A stretch of DNA of 64,000 bases from Sva-07 sp963715825 (GCA_963715825.1 CAVQSI010000016.1:119296-183295); one strand, 5' to 3'; shown: positions 17,005 to 26,484, counted from the stretch's first letter. Program-made: numbers and translations. Notes: generated by a model from the sequence alone, not told the origin.

Positions 17005-19134
17005 TCAGTCGACGTACCAGTAGCAGCCGTACTGTTCGGGGTCGCCCCAGCTGACCGAGTCGCGGGGCTCGAGGCTCTGGCGGTCGGAGAACTTCATCTG
17101 GTCGAGCCCGACCGTTACGAGTTCGTCGCCGATGGCGATCGAGCGCTGCAGCGGGTTCCAACAGCCCGAGCCCGAGCGGCCCGGCGTCGAATGGCTGATC
17201 ACGCCACGGGCCCGCAGCTCGCGGCCGTCGAGTTCGGCGACCACTGCGCCACCGCCGGCGCCGACCAGGTTCTTGGCCAGGCAGTCCTCGGTGGGTCCGC
17301 AGTCGCTCCAACCGGGCGACACGGGCAGCACGATCGTGCCGTCGGCGGGCCAGTACAGGAACGCCTTGTGGTCCCACTCGACCTCGCTGTAGCCGCCGAT
17401 CGGCAGGGTGCTGATCCGTTGGGGGTCGGTCGGGTCGCTCACGTCGAACAAGCTGAGCTGGGTGCCGGTCGTGCGGCCCTCGTCGGTGGCGTCCTGGCCG
17501 ACGCCGAGCAGGAGGCCGTCGCCCACGGGATGCAGATACGCCGAGTAGCCCGGGATCTTCAACTCGCCGGCCTCGACCGGATTGGCCGGGTCGGTGAGGT
17601 CGATCACGTAGAGCGGGTCGATCTGGCGGAACGTGACCACGTAGGCGAGGTCGCCCATGAACCGCACGGCGTAGATCTGCTCGTCCTTGCCGAGCCCGCC
17701 GACCGACGAGATCTCGCGCAGCTCGTCGCCGTCGGGACGCAGCACGAACACGGTCGATTCGCTCTGGTCGCCGAAACCGCCCCAGTCGTCGGTGGTCGTC
17801 GCCACCCGGAGGTCGCCGTTGTACTCACTCATCGCGAACTGGTTGAGCAGCCGACCTTCGACCGTGCCCGAGGCCACGTAGGTCGCCGCAGTACCGTCGT
17901 CGAGGCGGAACTGATGGATCAACGTCGGTGGCGGGCCCGGATCCTCGACCGGAGCGGTCTCGGGTGCACCCTCCTCGACGAGTGGCACGGGGCCACCCCA
18001 GCGCCAGTCCCAGTTCTGCGTGGCGACGTACAGGTTGTCCGTCGAGGCGTACACCGTGTCGCCGGTCGACACGATGCCGGCGGATCCGACGGGTGTGCCG
18101 TCGCCGTTCACGTCGATCGAGCCGATCCACGTGAGGCCGAGGCCGGCGAAGTCGGGCGGCGCGGCCACCGTCTCGCACGGCAGCACCTGCGACATCGGTC
18201 CGAAGCCGCCGTCGGCGTCCTCGTCGAACCAGCGCGGCAACCAGTCCTCGACGGTCGATTCGGCGATGATCTCCTTGTTGCGCTCCAGCGCCGAGTCCTC
18301 GTCGAGGCCGAACTGGTTGGGCTGCACGAACGGCAGACGCTGGTCGAACGACGTGGTGATCACCAGCCGCGCCACCCCGTCGATCGACCTGGTTGCCACC
18401 ACGCCGCCCTCCAGGTGGGTGCGTCGCAGCAGGGAGGGGTTCGTCGGATCGGCGACGTCGAACAGCGACACGATGGTGTCCGGCGCGCCGCTCCAACTCG
18501 ATGTCACCACGACGAGGCGATCGTCGTCGAGCAGGAGTTGATGGGAGCCCTGGGGGAGTTCCGGCTCGGCGACGACGATGGCGTCGGCGACCGACACGAT
18601 CCGAAGGCCGTCGGTGTTCGCGACGTACACGTAGTCGCCGTCGGTCTCGACGATGTCGCCTTCGTCGACACCGACCTCCTGGGTGTTCGTGCCCGAGAAG
18701 TCCTGGCCCTCGACCGCACCGGGCGCCGGGGCGGCGTCCGGCGCCACTTCCGCAGCACCCGCGTCGTCGGTGGCCGCCATGTCCTCTTCGACCATGACGC
18801 GTCCGTCGCCGTAGTAGAAGCCGCCGCCGCCCAGACCCCAGGCCGTGACCCGCTCGCTGGCCTCGGCCTGCATGTAGCCGAGCAACGCCGCGCAGTCGCC
18901 GAAGAACTCGAGGTTCGCCGACGCGAACCCCTGCGGGCCGGGTCGCGGCAGGCTCGTCGTGGGGTCGCTGGTCGCCGTCGGCACCGTGGACGTGTCCGGC
19001 GGCTCGGTGGTCGTGATGTCGTCGCCACCGCTCGAGACGGTGGGGTCGCTCGACGAACCGTCGGTCGTGCACGACGCCGCGATCAGGAGCGCCGTGGTCG
19101 CAAGTGCCAGTGGGATGAGCCGTTCACGCATCAT
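17005..19134 (-). CDS. secreted beta-propeller lipoprotein (COG4880-like)
   Basis: A 709-residue exported protein with a lipoprotein signal (LIAASC, Cys near residue 22), a Thr/Asp-rich tether and a large C-terminal beta-propeller. Recognisable stretches are NTQEVGVDEGDIVETDGDYVYVANTDGLRIV (about 143-173), LFDVADPTNPSLLRRTHL and VIDLTDPANPVEAGELKIPGYSAYLHP. The repeated DVSDPxxP motif is typical of the family once described as distantly WD-40-like secreted proteins. No enzyme activity is known. Two adjacent Met codons could start it. It is convergent with the arylsulfotransferase-like gene, separated only by the family 1 palindrome. Confidence 0.82.
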   Translation of the reverse strand: MMRERLIPLALATTALLIAASCTTDGSSSDPTVSSGGDDITTTEPPDTSTVPTATSDPTTSLPRPGPQGFASANLEFFGDCAALLGYMQAEASERVTAWGLGGGGFYYGDGRVMVEEDMAATDDAGAAEVAPDAAPAPGAVEGQDFSGTNTQEVGVDEGDIVETDGDYVYVANTDGLRIVSVADAIVVAEPELPQGSHQLLLDDDRLVVVTSSWSGAPDTIVSLFDVADPTNPSLLRRTHLEGGVVATRSIDGVARLVITTSFDQRLPFVQPNQFGLDEDSALERNKEIIAESTVEDWLPRWFDEDADGGFGPMSQVLPCETVAAPPDFAGLGLTWIGSIDVNGDGTPVGSAGIVSTGDTVYASTDNLYVATQNWDWRWGGPVPLVEEGAPETAPVEDPGPPPTLIHQFRLDDGTAATYVASGTVEGRLLNQFAMSEYNGDLRVATTTDDWGGFGDQSESTVFVLRPDGDELREISSVGGLGKDEQIYAVRFMGDLAYVVTFRQIDPLYVIDLTDPANPVEAGELKIPGYSAYLHPVGDGLLLGVGQDATDEGRTTGTQLSLFDVSDPTDPQRISTLPIGGYSEVEWDHKAFLYWPADGTIVLPVSPGWSDCGPTEDCLAKNLVGAGGGAVVAELDGRELRARGVISHSTPGRSGSGCWNPLQRSIAIGDELVTVGLDQMKFSDRQSLEPRDSVSWGDPEQYGCYWYVD

Positions 19135-19227
19135 GTGTGTTGGACGTCACAGACGGTCGGATGGTTCCCGATCGATTCGTCAACGTCTCGTCAACGTCAG
19201 GGCCGGAACGCACTCGCAGCGGCGTGG

Positions 19228-20052
19228 TCAGCGTTCGTCGATGATCAGGCTCTGCACGCTTCGACCGAGTCGCCCATCGGCGTCGTACAGCGCCGACTCG
19301 GCGAACCCGGCCCCCGACGACGCTGCCGCGGTGCCGTACTGCGACGCCGTGCGCATGCCGATCCACTCGCCGACCGGTGGGCGAAGCAGGTGCACGGTGA
19401 GGTCTGGGTTGATGAACGTGAACCGGTCGAACGGCAGGCCGCTGCTGACACCGTTGCCGAAGTCGGCAGCGGCGACCGCCCGTTGGGCTCCGGAGGGAAC
19501 CTCGTCCGCGACGACCGGGACCAGCAGCCGGATCCACACGCCGACCGGGCCCGGCTCGTCCCACGCTCCCTCGGTGAACCGGTGTTCGCAGGCGTCGCGG
19601 TGGAACGCGACGTGCTCGTCCATTGCCCACACCGGCCGCTGTCCGATCCCGGCGTCGGGTGAGCCGGGCGGGTCGGGGAGTGGTTGGACGACGTCGTCGG
19701 GCAACGCCATCGGCCGGCGCCGAATGCGCAGGCTGCGCGCTCGGGCGACCTCGGTGTCGTCGTCGTGGAGGCGTACGGCGACGAGCGACACCTTGCGACC
19801 GTCGCGCTCGATCTCGGTCGACACGGTGAGCGGCCTGCCGACTGGGACGGGCCGGGTGATCTCGATCGTGAGGCGGGCGATCTGCCAGTCGACCGGCGAA
19901 TCCGGGTCGGCGTGCTCGACAGCCCGCGCGATCAGTGCCGCGACCGGTCCACCATGACAGGCTCGCGGGTCCCACGGGCCCCTGGCGAGTTCGGTCGGCG
20001 TCCATCGGCCAGGACCTGTCGGCTCGAACAACGACGTGGCGGCGATGGTCAT
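19228..20052 (-). CDS. thioesterase-family protein (acyl-CoA thioesterase-like)
   Basis: A 274-residue double-hotdog protein. The first hotdog has GPWDPRACHGGPVAALIARAVE (residues about 25-46), the typical substrate-tunnel helix region, followed by LTIEITRPVPVGRPLTV. The second hotdog spans about 165-274 and ends in RSVQSLIIDER. It probably hydrolyses acyl-CoA esters, with unknown chain-length preference. The next gene on the same strand, an LLM oxidoreductase, ends only five bases upstream of its start, so the two look like an operon. The confident part is the fold; the substrate is not known. Confidence 0.78.
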   Translation of the reverse strand: MTIAATSLFEPTGPGRWTPTELARGPWDPRACHGGPVAALIARAVEHADPDSPVDWQIARLTIEITRPVPVGRPLTVSTEIERDGRKVSLVAVRLHDDDTEVARARSLRIRRRPMALPDDVVQPLPDPPGSPDAGIGQRPVWAMDEHVAFHRDACEHRFTEGAWDEPGPVGVWIRLLVPVVADEVPSGAQRAVAAADFGNGVSSGLPFDRFTFINPDLTVHLLRPPVGEWIGMRTASQYGTAAASSGAGFAESALYDADGRLGRSVQSLIIDER

Positions 20053-20057
20053 GTCGG

Positions 20058-20969
20058 TCAGTGCGCTTCGAGTGGCAGCAGGACCTCAGCCGCCTCGGTG
20101 AGGTGCTCCACCCAGGCGTCGGCACCGTCAGGCTCGGCGAGCGGCAACACGACGAACTTCGAGGTGCCGACGTCGATGAAGCGGCGGATCAGGTCGGTGA
20201 GTCCCTCCCATGAGGTGGGGACGAGTTCGGAGGGATCGGTCAGGTCGGGGCGTCGCTTGGCGAGCAGCGCGAGCAGCCGCTCGGGGATCGGTCCGAACGA
20301 GTACGGCACGAGCACGCCGTAGTGGTCGTGCTCGATCTCGCGGTCGTGCTCGGCGCACACCTCCTCGATGACCGAGCGCCCCTGCGCGGCGTCGTCCGGC
20401 GTGACGAACGACGGCAGCCAGCCGTCGGCCATGCGGCCGATGCGGCGCAGCTCCGACGGGGCGATGCCGCCGAGCCACACCTCCATCTTCGTTGCCGCGG
20501 GGAGCACACGGACGCTGTCGTAGTCGTAGCGGTCACCGTGGTGCGTGAACGGTTCGCCGGTCCAGCACCGGCGCATCACGGCCAGCATCTCGTCGAACAG
20601 CTTGGCGCGCTCGCCGCGTTCGACGCCGAACGCCTGCTGCTCGACGGGGTCGACCGCCCCCAGCCCGAAGGCCGGAAGGAGCCGGCCGCCGGACATGCTT
20701 GCCAACGTCGCCAGCTCCTTGGCGAGCACCACCGGGTTGCGGCCGGGCAGCACCATCACCGACATTCCGAACTTGAGCCGTTCGGTCCGCCCGGCCCCAT
20801 AGGCCATCGCCACGAGCGGGTCGGGTGCCGGGCCGCTGATGCGTTCGGACAACCAGAGCGAATCGAAGCCGAGTCGCTCGAGCGCGTCGACGACGGTGCC
20901 GTACGACGGGCCGTGCAGCGTCGTGGAGGTCCCGAGTCCGAATCCGATACGTACCTTCGCCGGCTGCAT
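20058..20969 (-). CDS. LLM-class F420-dependent oxidoreductase
   Basis: A 303-residue luciferase-like TIM barrel. It begins VRIGFGLGTSTT and has ALERLGFDSLWLSERISG (about 29-46), LKFGMSVMVLPGRNPVVLAKELATL (about 66-90) and GRLLPAFGLGAVDP. These features place it among actinobacterial F420-dependent enzymes, whose substrates are mostly unknown. The C-terminus FIDVGTSKFVVLPL is typical. It probably forms a two-gene operon with the thioesterase. FMN rather than F420 use cannot be excluded from sequence. Confidence 0.82.
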   Translation of the reverse strand: MQPAKVRIGFGLGTSTTLHGPSYGTVVDALERLGFDSLWLSERISGPAPDPLVAMAYGAGRTERLKFGMSVMVLPGRNPVVLAKELATLASMSGGRLLPAFGLGAVDPVEQQAFGVERGERAKLFDEMLAVMRRCWTGEPFTHHGDRYDYDSVRVLPAATKMEVWLGGIAPSELRRIGRMADGWLPSFVTPDDAAQGRSVIEEVCAEHDREIEHDHYGVLVPYSFGPIPERLLALLAKRRPDLTDPSELVPTSWEGLTDLIRRFIDVGTSKFVVLPLAEPDGADAWVEHLTEAAEVLLPLEAH

Positions 20970-21032
20970 CGAACGATCGTGACACAGCGTCTCGGCCGCG
21001 CGTCAGCCGAGGAGGCGGTGGGGTGCCGTTGC

Positions 21033-21332
21033 TCAGCCGTGGTGCAGCGAACCGGAGCGCAGCGCAGTGCGCGGTGCCGCGAGCTTCGCTGGTGTCGTCT
21101 CACGACGGGCGCGACCGGTCTGGATCCAACTGCTGGCGAACGCCACCACGATGACAGGGAGCACGATCGCTGCCTGCGGGATGCCACCGGCGGCCGACGC
21201 CGCAATGGCGACGAGGCCGGCGATGATCGAGATCACGACGGCGAGTTTCACGGCTTCGTTCCAGGTGCGGCGGTTCGTCTCCACGACCTCATTCATACAT
21301 CGGGCGATTTCCGTTGTCGCCGGTGTCGACAC
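21033..21332 (-). CDS. small membrane protein of unknown function
   Basis: A 99-residue protein with two adjacent hydrophobic helices (about 29-48, AVKLAVVISIIAGLVAIAAS, and 52-68, IPQAAIVLPVIVVAFAS) and a basic Arg-rich C-terminus. I do not recognise a family. A second start, ATG at 21296, gives 87 residues beginning MNEVVETNRR and may be the real one, since the preceding 12 codons show no feature. It has no obvious operon partner. Confidence 0.55.
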   Translation of the reverse strand: MSTPATTEIARCMNEVVETNRRTWNEAVKLAVVISIIAGLVAIAASAAGGIPQAAIVLPVIVVAFASSWIQTGRARRETTPAKLAAPRTALRSGSLHHG

Positions 21333-21449
21333 CTCGATGCGAAGTTGTCACGCGACCGACAGCTTCGACACGTGATCGCGCGATCGGACATGACGGACAG
21401 GTGACGAGACGATGACCGCACGGCGACGCTCGTTCTAGGGTCGCGGACC

Positions 21450-22234
21450 ATGTCGACCAGTTCGCTTCCCGCTCGTTCGCCCCTGGATCACTTCCGACTC
21501 GACGGCCAGGTCGCGGTGATCACCGGCGCGTCGTCCGGACTCGGAGCACACTTCGCCACGGTGCTCCACGAGGTCGGTGCGCAGGTCGTGCTCACCGCCC
21601 GTCGGGCCGACCGGCTCGAGTCGCTCGCCGCAGAACTCCCGGGCGCTCACGTCGTCGTGGCGGACATGGCCGACGAAACCGACCGTGAACGTCTCGTCGC
21701 CGACGTCGTCGGCCGATTCGGACGCGTCGACGTGCTCGTCAACAACGCCGGCGTGGGCGGCTCGGTGGCCGTCGAAGACGAGGAACTCGACCGGTTCCGC
21801 ACCTCGATGGAGGTGAACGTCACTGCGCTGTGGCATCTGTCGAAGCTGTGTGCGCCGTCGATGATCGCGAACGGCTCCGGTTCGATCGTCAACGTCGCCT
21901 CGATGCTCGGTCACGTCGGGTCCACCCCGGTGAAGCAGGCGCACTACTGCGCAAGCAAGGGCGCCGTGGTCAACCTCACCGCGAGCTGGCGCTGCAGTGG
22001 GCCCGCAAGGGCGTGCGGGTGAACGCGCTGTGCCCGGGCTGGTTCCCCTCGGAGATGACCGACGGCATGGACACCGACGAGGCCAGCCAGCGGTTCATCG
22101 CCGCGAACTCCCCGATCCCGCGGATGGGGCAGCTGCACGAACTCGACGGCGCACTGCTGTTGCTGGCGTCACCGGCCGGGACCTTCCTGACCGGGCAGAG
22201 CCTCATCGTCGACGGCGGATGGACGGCGCGCTGA
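21450..22234 (+). pseudogene. SDR-family oxidoreductase, frameshifted
   Basis: A short-chain dehydrogenase/reductase of about 260 residues split by a one-base deletion. The first part has the cofactor motif TGASSGLG, NNAG and the catalytic YCASK. After 21980 the frame is lost: ACC-GCG should read ACC-CGC, restoring LTRELALQWARKGVRVNALC. The rest continues in another frame to a normal SDR C-terminus (LTGQSLIVDGGWTAR). Every other family feature is intact, so a sequencing error in a C run is as likely as a recent mutation. TAGGGT (21436-21441) eight bases before the ATG suggests a leaderless mRNA. The substrate is unknown. Confidence 0.88.
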
Positions 22235-22347
22235 ACCCGCACCGTCGTGCACACCGGCGTCGGCGCCGAGCGCCGTGATAGAACTCTCCCCCTCGTGCCG
22301 CCGACTGCGGTGCAGGAACGACCGCAACACCGATGGAGGAAACCAAC

Positions 22348-22719
22348 ATGAAGAACCTGCTCAACGAGTTCAAAGACTTCGTCAACCGAGGAAACCTCCT
22401 CGAATTGGCGATCGCTGTCGTGCTGGCCACGGCCTTCGCGCCCGTGGTGCTCAGCATCGTCGACAACATCTTCATGCCGATCATTGCCGCCATCGTCGGA
22501 CAGCCGGACTTCAACGCCCTCGGATTCGACATCGGCGACGCCCGCATCAACTACGGCACGCCGCTCACGCTCATCATCAACTTCCTGATCATCGCGTTCG
22601 TCTGCTTCCTGGTCGTCAAGGCGTACAACACCATGAAGAAGCAGGAGGAAGAGGTCGACAGCGGGCCGACCGAAATCGAACTGCTCACCGAGATCCGCGA
22701 CTCGCTGCGCTCGCGCTGA
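22348..22719 (+). CDS. mscL: large-conductance mechanosensitive channel MscL
   Basis: A 123-residue pentameric channel subunit that releases solutes under hypo-osmotic shock. The N-terminal amphipathic helix MKNLLNEFKDFVNRGNLLEL is followed by TM1 (AIAVVLATAFAPVVLSIVDN), a periplasmic loop, TM2 (LTLIINFLIIAFVCFLVVKA) and a C-terminal helix bundle (PTEIELLTEIRDSL). An upstream in-frame ATG at 22333 exists, but GGAGGA at 22335-22340 is spaced correctly for ATG 22348, which also gives the family-standard N-terminus. It is one of the few genes here with a strong Shine-Dalgarno. Confidence 0.95.
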   Translation: MKNLLNEFKDFVNRGNLLELAIAVVLATAFAPVVLSIVDNIFMPIIAAIVGQPDFNALGFDIGDARINYGTPLTLIINFLIIAFVCFLVVKAYNTMKKQEEEVDSGPTEIELLTEIRDSLRSR

Positions 22720-22770
22720 CCACGGCGTCTGGTGCGACGCGACGCCACACTGACCCGAGAACCCGCTTCA

Positions 22771-23946
22771 ATGGAGCAGATGTCCCGTCGGAGCCTCGCT
22801 GCCCTCGCTGCGTTCGCCGTCGTGGCCGCGGGGTGCGGCTCGGCGCCGGTCGACAGCGACGACACGATCGCGCCGGTCACCCCGGTGCCGACCATCGCCG
22901 GCGTCGGCCAGGTGCCGGTGGCCCCGACGGCGCTGCGTGAGCCCATCGTCGTCGTCCGTGCGCCCGTCAACGAGGACGGCACCGAGGCCGAGTTGATCGG
23001 CGAGATCGCCGACGGGAACCGGGTCCTGATGATCGGCGACTCGATCCTGGCCTCCACGTCGTCACGGTACGGCGACCACATGTGCGAGGCGGTCGTCCCC
23101 CTCGGCTGGCAGGTCGCCGTCGAGGCCGAACCGAGCCGTTTCGTCGACTTCGGCAACCTGGTCCTCGACCGGATGCTGCCCGACGAACCCGATGCCGAGT
23201 CCGAGGACGACTGGAACGCCGCAGTGGTGTTCCTCGGCAGCAACTACGGCAGCGATCAGGCCAAGTACGAAGCCGAACTGGTCCGCATTCTCGACCGCTT
23301 GGCGCCGCGCCCCACCGTGCTGCTCACCGTCACCGAGTACCGACCGAACTACGTCGAGGTCAACGAGGTCGTCAACCGCCAGGGCGCCGCCCGCGACAAC
23401 GTCACGGTGCTCGACTGGAGGACGATCTCGGAGACACCGGGCGTGCTGAGCAGCGACCGGCTGCATCCCACCGACGCAGGGCGTCGGGTCCTGGCCGAGT
23501 CGGTGGCCGCTGCGCTGGGCCCGTACCCCGATGCCCTCGGGGAGTGCCTGCGCTCGACGTTCCGCGACGACTCGCGGGTCGGCGGCAACACCACGGTGGT
23601 CCTCGGACAGCCCTCGACCGGGTCGAGCTCGTCACGAACCACGACGACAACCAGCCCGAGTTCCGGAACCACCACGACGGTGCGGCCGCCCTCCTCGACC
23701 ACGACCACACCTGACAGCGGGTCGGGCGGCGGTGTCACGACGACCACCGTCCGCACCACGACCACGTCGAGCGTTCCGGCCTCCACGCTGCCATCCAGCA
23801 CGACGCCGCCCAGCACCACGCTGCCCAGTACGACCGCACCGACGACGGCGGCACCGACGACCGCAGCGCCAACGACGGCTGCGCCGACCACCGCCGCAAC
23901 AACGACCGCAGCTCCGGCCGCACCCTCGGAACCAGCGGTCCCGTAG
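22771..23946 (+). CDS. SGNH/GDSL-like hydrolase lipoprotein with Thr-rich tail
   Basis: About 390 residues. A signal peptide ends in a lipobox-like VVAAGC and is followed by a short tether. The SGNH core has VLMIGDSILAST (nucleophile Ser) and a late SSDRLHPTDAGRRVLAE (catalytic Asp and His). The last 110 residues are almost only Thr, Ser, Pro and Ala, with tandem APTTA units at the end; this looks like a wall-spanning or glycosylated tail. It probably de-esterifies an envelope glycan or lipid, but the substrate is unknown. The start is uncertain among Met codons at 22732, 22771 and 22780. Confidence 0.78.
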   Translation: MEQMSRRSLAALAAFAVVAAGCGSAPVDSDDTIAPVTPVPTIAGVGQVPVAPTALREPIVVVRAPVNEDGTEAELIGEIADGNRVLMIGDSILASTSSRYGDHMCEAVVPLGWQVAVEAEPSRFVDFGNLVLDRMLPDEPDAESEDDWNAAVVFLGSNYGSDQAKYEAELVRILDRLAPRPTVLLTVTEYRPNYVEVNEVVNRQGAARDNVTVLDWRTISETPGVLSSDRLHPTDAGRRVLAESVAAALGPYPDALGECLRSTFRDDSRVGGNTTVVLGQPSTGSSSSRTTTTTSPSSGTTTTVRPPSSTTTTPDSGSGGGVTTTTVRTTTTSSVPASTLPSSTTPPSTTLPSTTAPTTAAPTTAAPTTAAPTTAATTTAAPAAPSEPAVP

Positions 23947-23990
23947 CTGCTCGCCGAACCCGGTTCCTGATCTGCCCGTAGCCTGATCGG

Positions 23991-25607
23991 ATGCTCCAGG
24001 CTCAGGCGATCTCGGTGGAAGTGGGTGGTCGACTGCTCGTCGATTCCGCCAGCTTCACCGTGATGGCTCGCGACAAGGTGGGCATCGTCGGGCGCAACGG
24101 TGCCGGCAAGACCAGCCTGTTCAAGGTGTTGGGTGGCGCCAACGAGCCGAAAGCCGGCAAGGTCGTCCGCAAGGGCGGCTTCGGGTACCTGCCTCAGGAC
24201 CCCAAGATCGACTCGGCACTCGACGGGCGCAGCTGTGTCACCCACGTGCTGTCCGGGCGCGGGATCGACGACGAGATCACCCGCATCGAGAAGCTGCGCA
24301 TCGCGATGGAGGAGAACCCCGACGAGCGCAACGTCGGCCGGTACAGCGAGGCCGAAGAAGCGTTCCGCACCACGGGCGGGTACGCATCCGAGAGCGAAGC
24401 ACGGGCGATGGCCGCCGGCCTCGGCATCCCCGATGCCCGACTCGACCAGCCGATCAGCACGCTGTCGGGCGGCGAGCGCCGTCGGGTCGAGCTGGCACGC
24501 ATCCTGTTCGCCGGCTCCGACGTGCTGTGTCTCGACGAGCCGACCAACCACCTCGACGTCGACGCGAAGGCCTGGCTGCTCGGGTTCCTGCGCCAGTACA
24601 AGGGCGCGCTGCTCGTGATCAGCCACGACCTCGAACTGCTCGACGAGTCGATCACCCGGGTCCTGCACCTCGACCGCGCCACCGAGCACGATGTCGGCGA
24701 GATCGTCGAGTACCGCGGGACCTACAGCCAGTACCAGCGGGCCCGTGCCGAAGACGAGAAGCGCCTGGCCAAGAAGGCGGTGCTGCAGGCCAAGGAGATC
24801 GACCGGCTGCAGACCGTCGTCGACCGCTTCGGCGCCAAGGCCACCAAGGCCGCGATGGCCCACAGTGTCGAGAAGCGCATCGCCCGCCTCGAGGACCAGC
24901 GGGTGCGCGGCCCGCAGTCGGGCAAGACGATGACCGTCCGGTTCCCCGACCCGCCCAAGTGCGGCGAGACGGTCATCCGAGCGTCGGGGTTGTGCAAGGC
25001 CTATGGCGGCCCAACGATCTTCGAGGACATCGACTTCGACCTCGGCCGCGGCGAGCGACTGCTCGTGTTGGGACTGAACGGCGCGGGCAAGACCAGCCTG
25101 CTGCGCATCCTCGCCGGCGAGACCGAGGCCGACCTCGGCGACTTCGACTTCGGCTATCAGGTGCACGCCGGCTACTACGCCCAGGAGCACGACAACCTGC
25201 GCACGGATGAGTCGTTGCTCACCAACATCCGCGACGCCGTGCCCGAGGGCATCAACCTCGGCGAGACGCAGCTGCGCGGGTTGCTCGGCATGTTCGGGCT
25301 GTCCGGCGACAAGGTGTTCCAAGAGTCGGGCACCCTGTCGGGCGGCGAGAAGACCAAGCTCGCGCTCGCGATGCTGATGGTCGGGCGCAACAACCTGCTG
25401 CTGCTCGACGAGCCGACGAACAACCTCGATCCGCCGTCGCGCCAGGCCGTCGCCGACGCCCTGGTCGATTGGCCCGGGGCGATCATCCTGGTGAGCCACG
25501 ACGAGGACTTCGTTCGCGAACTGGCGCCCACGAAGGTGCTGTTGATGCCCGACGGCGACGTCGACTACTTCAGCGACGATTGGCTCGACCTCGTCAGCAT
25601 GTCCTGA
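23991..25607 (+). CDS. ABC-F family ATPase
   Basis: A 538-residue soluble protein with two ABC domains and no membrane segment. Walker A motifs are GRNGAGKTS (about 34) and GLNGAGKTS (about 361), the signatures LSGGERRRV (about 158) and LSGGEKTKL (about 450), and Walker B LCLDEPTNHLD and LLLDEPTNNLD. The linker between domains is charged (EDEKRLAKKAVLQAKEIDRLQ), as in ribosome-acting ABC-F proteins. It most likely acts on the ribosome as a translation factor or in antibiotic protection; which one cannot be told. TAGCCT (23979-23984) lies six bases before the ATG. Confidence 0.9.
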   Translation: MLQAQAISVEVGGRLLVDSASFTVMARDKVGIVGRNGAGKTSLFKVLGGANEPKAGKVVRKGGFGYLPQDPKIDSALDGRSCVTHVLSGRGIDDEITRIEKLRIAMEENPDERNVGRYSEAEEAFRTTGGYASESEARAMAAGLGIPDARLDQPISTLSGGERRRVELARILFAGSDVLCLDEPTNHLDVDAKAWLLGFLRQYKGALLVISHDLELLDESITRVLHLDRATEHDVGEIVEYRGTYSQYQRARAEDEKRLAKKAVLQAKEIDRLQTVVDRFGAKATKAAMAHSVEKRIARLEDQRVRGPQSGKTMTVRFPDPPKCGETVIRASGLCKAYGGPTIFEDIDFDLGRGERLLVLGLNGAGKTSLLRILAGETEADLGDFDFGYQVHAGYYAQEHDNLRTDESLLTNIRDAVPEGINLGETQLRGLLGMFGLSGDKVFQESGTLSGGEKTKLALAMLMVGRNNLLLLDEPTNNLDPPSRQAVADALVDWPGAIILVSHDEDFVRELAPTKVLLMPDGDVDYFSDDWLDLVSMS

Positions 25608-25634
25608 TCGCGCCAGCGGCCGGGCCTGCGTCGT

Positions 25635-25682
25635 GATCCTTCGTGTCGGCTCGTGAGCAATCACTACTCACGACACGGATCC
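25635..25682. repeat. nested inverted repeat downstream of the ABC-F gene
   Basis: Outer arms GATCC..CGTG / CACG-GATC and inner arms TCGTGAG / CTCACGA enclose a nine-base loop. It sits 28 bases after the ABC-F stop and probably ends that transcript. The CGTGAG arms recall family 2 palindromes but the match is weak. Confidence 0.6.
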
Positions 25683-25729
25683 CCGAGTGTGGGCACTGTT
25701 TCCTGAACCACTCACTCAGGAGGCAGCCG

Positions 25730-26116
25730 ATGGGCTTGTTCAAGCAGATGAAGCAGATGAAGGAGGCCGTGGCCGAGGCCCCTGACCTCGTTCGCAGCTC
25801 CATGGAGATGCAGGAGGCGATGCAAGCAGCGCCGCCGCCCGGCGCCGCTGTGGGTTCGGCTCCGGGCGCAGCGGCTGGAGGGACGGCGCTCGACGACGAG
25901 ACGATCAGCAACGTCTCGCTCGCTCGCTACGCCGAGATCTGTCGGGTGGGCACCGAACGCGGGATCACCGACCTCGCTGGCGTCGCCGCCGTGGCCGCGG
26001 AGCACGGTGTGGCCGCCGCCGACTGGAACACCGCCATGAACGGCTGGAACGCACGGTTCGCGAGTGACACGGCGGCAGCGATGCGGTTCAACGCCCTCTG
26101 GAGGGGCATCGGCTGA
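25730..26116 (+). CDS. small protein with WNAR module, unknown function
   Basis: A 128-residue soluble protein, first of a four-gene cluster. A charged helix (MGLFKQMKQMKEAV) and an Ala/Pro/Gly-rich linker are followed by a compact helical module LARYAEICRVGTERGITDLAGVAAVAAEHGV then WNTAMNGWNARF. I recognise this only as a small module seen in uncharacterised proteins. AGGAGG at 25718-25723 fixes the ATG. The stop overlaps the next start by one base (TGATG), so the pair is translationally coupled. Its N-terminus resembles that of the next gene (MGFMKDIRDLKKV), suggesting a shared interaction. Confidence 0.7.
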   Translation: MGLFKQMKQMKEAVAEAPDLVRSSMEMQEAMQAAPPPGAAVGSAPGAAAGGTALDDETISNVSLARYAEICRVGTERGITDLAGVAAVAAEHGVAAADWNTAMNGWNARFASDTAAAMRFNALWRGIG

Positions 26117-26484
26117 TGGGGTTCATGAAGGACATCCGTGACCTGAAGAAGGTCTCGGCCGAGGCAACCAAGAACTTCGACCCGGCCGCGCAGATGCGCG
26201 CCGCGACGGCACAGATGCAACAGGCCACGGCGCAGTCCCGTCTCGCGTCGTCGACGAACGCGGTCAGCGCCCCCGCAACCGTGGTCGCGATCCGCGACAC
26301 CGGCCGCATGGTCAACTACCAGCCGATGGTCGAGGTCGACGTCCTGGTCACCCCCGAGGGTGCCGTGCCGTGGCCGGCGACGGTGTCGACGATCGGTCAC
26401 GGTCAGCTGGCCGGGCTGCAGGTCGGCGTACGAGTCGGAGTCCGGTACGACCCGGCCGATCCGTCCATCGTCACGTTCTCGTGA
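26116..26484 (+). CDS. small protein with beta-rich C-terminal domain, unknown function
   Basis: A 122-residue protein: an N-terminal charged and Gln/Ala-rich helix (residues 1-45), then a beta-rich domain beginning PATVVAIRDTGRMVNYQPMV and ending in VGVRVGVRYDPADPSIVTF. That C-terminal pattern, variable-spaced strands closing with RYDPADP, recurs in actinobacterial proteins of unknown function. It overlaps the previous gene by one base and the next by four (GTGA), so it belongs to one operon. Confidence 0.68.
   Translation: MGFMKDIRDLKKVSAEATKNFDPAAQMRAATAQMQQATAQSRLASSTNAVSAPATVVAIRDTGRMVNYQPMVEVDVLVTPEGAVPWPATVSTIGHGQLAGLQVGVRVGVRYDPADPSIVTFS

Noticed and set aside
16678..19662. A 994-codon plus-strand frame opposite the beta-propeller gene
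   Set aside because: Shadow of the minus-strand lipoprotein and thioesterase genes; Val/Glu/Arg-rich without motifs.
23349..25664. A 771-codon minus-strand frame opposite the ABC-F gene
   Set aside because: Antisense of an intact double-ABC ATPase; no domain seen.
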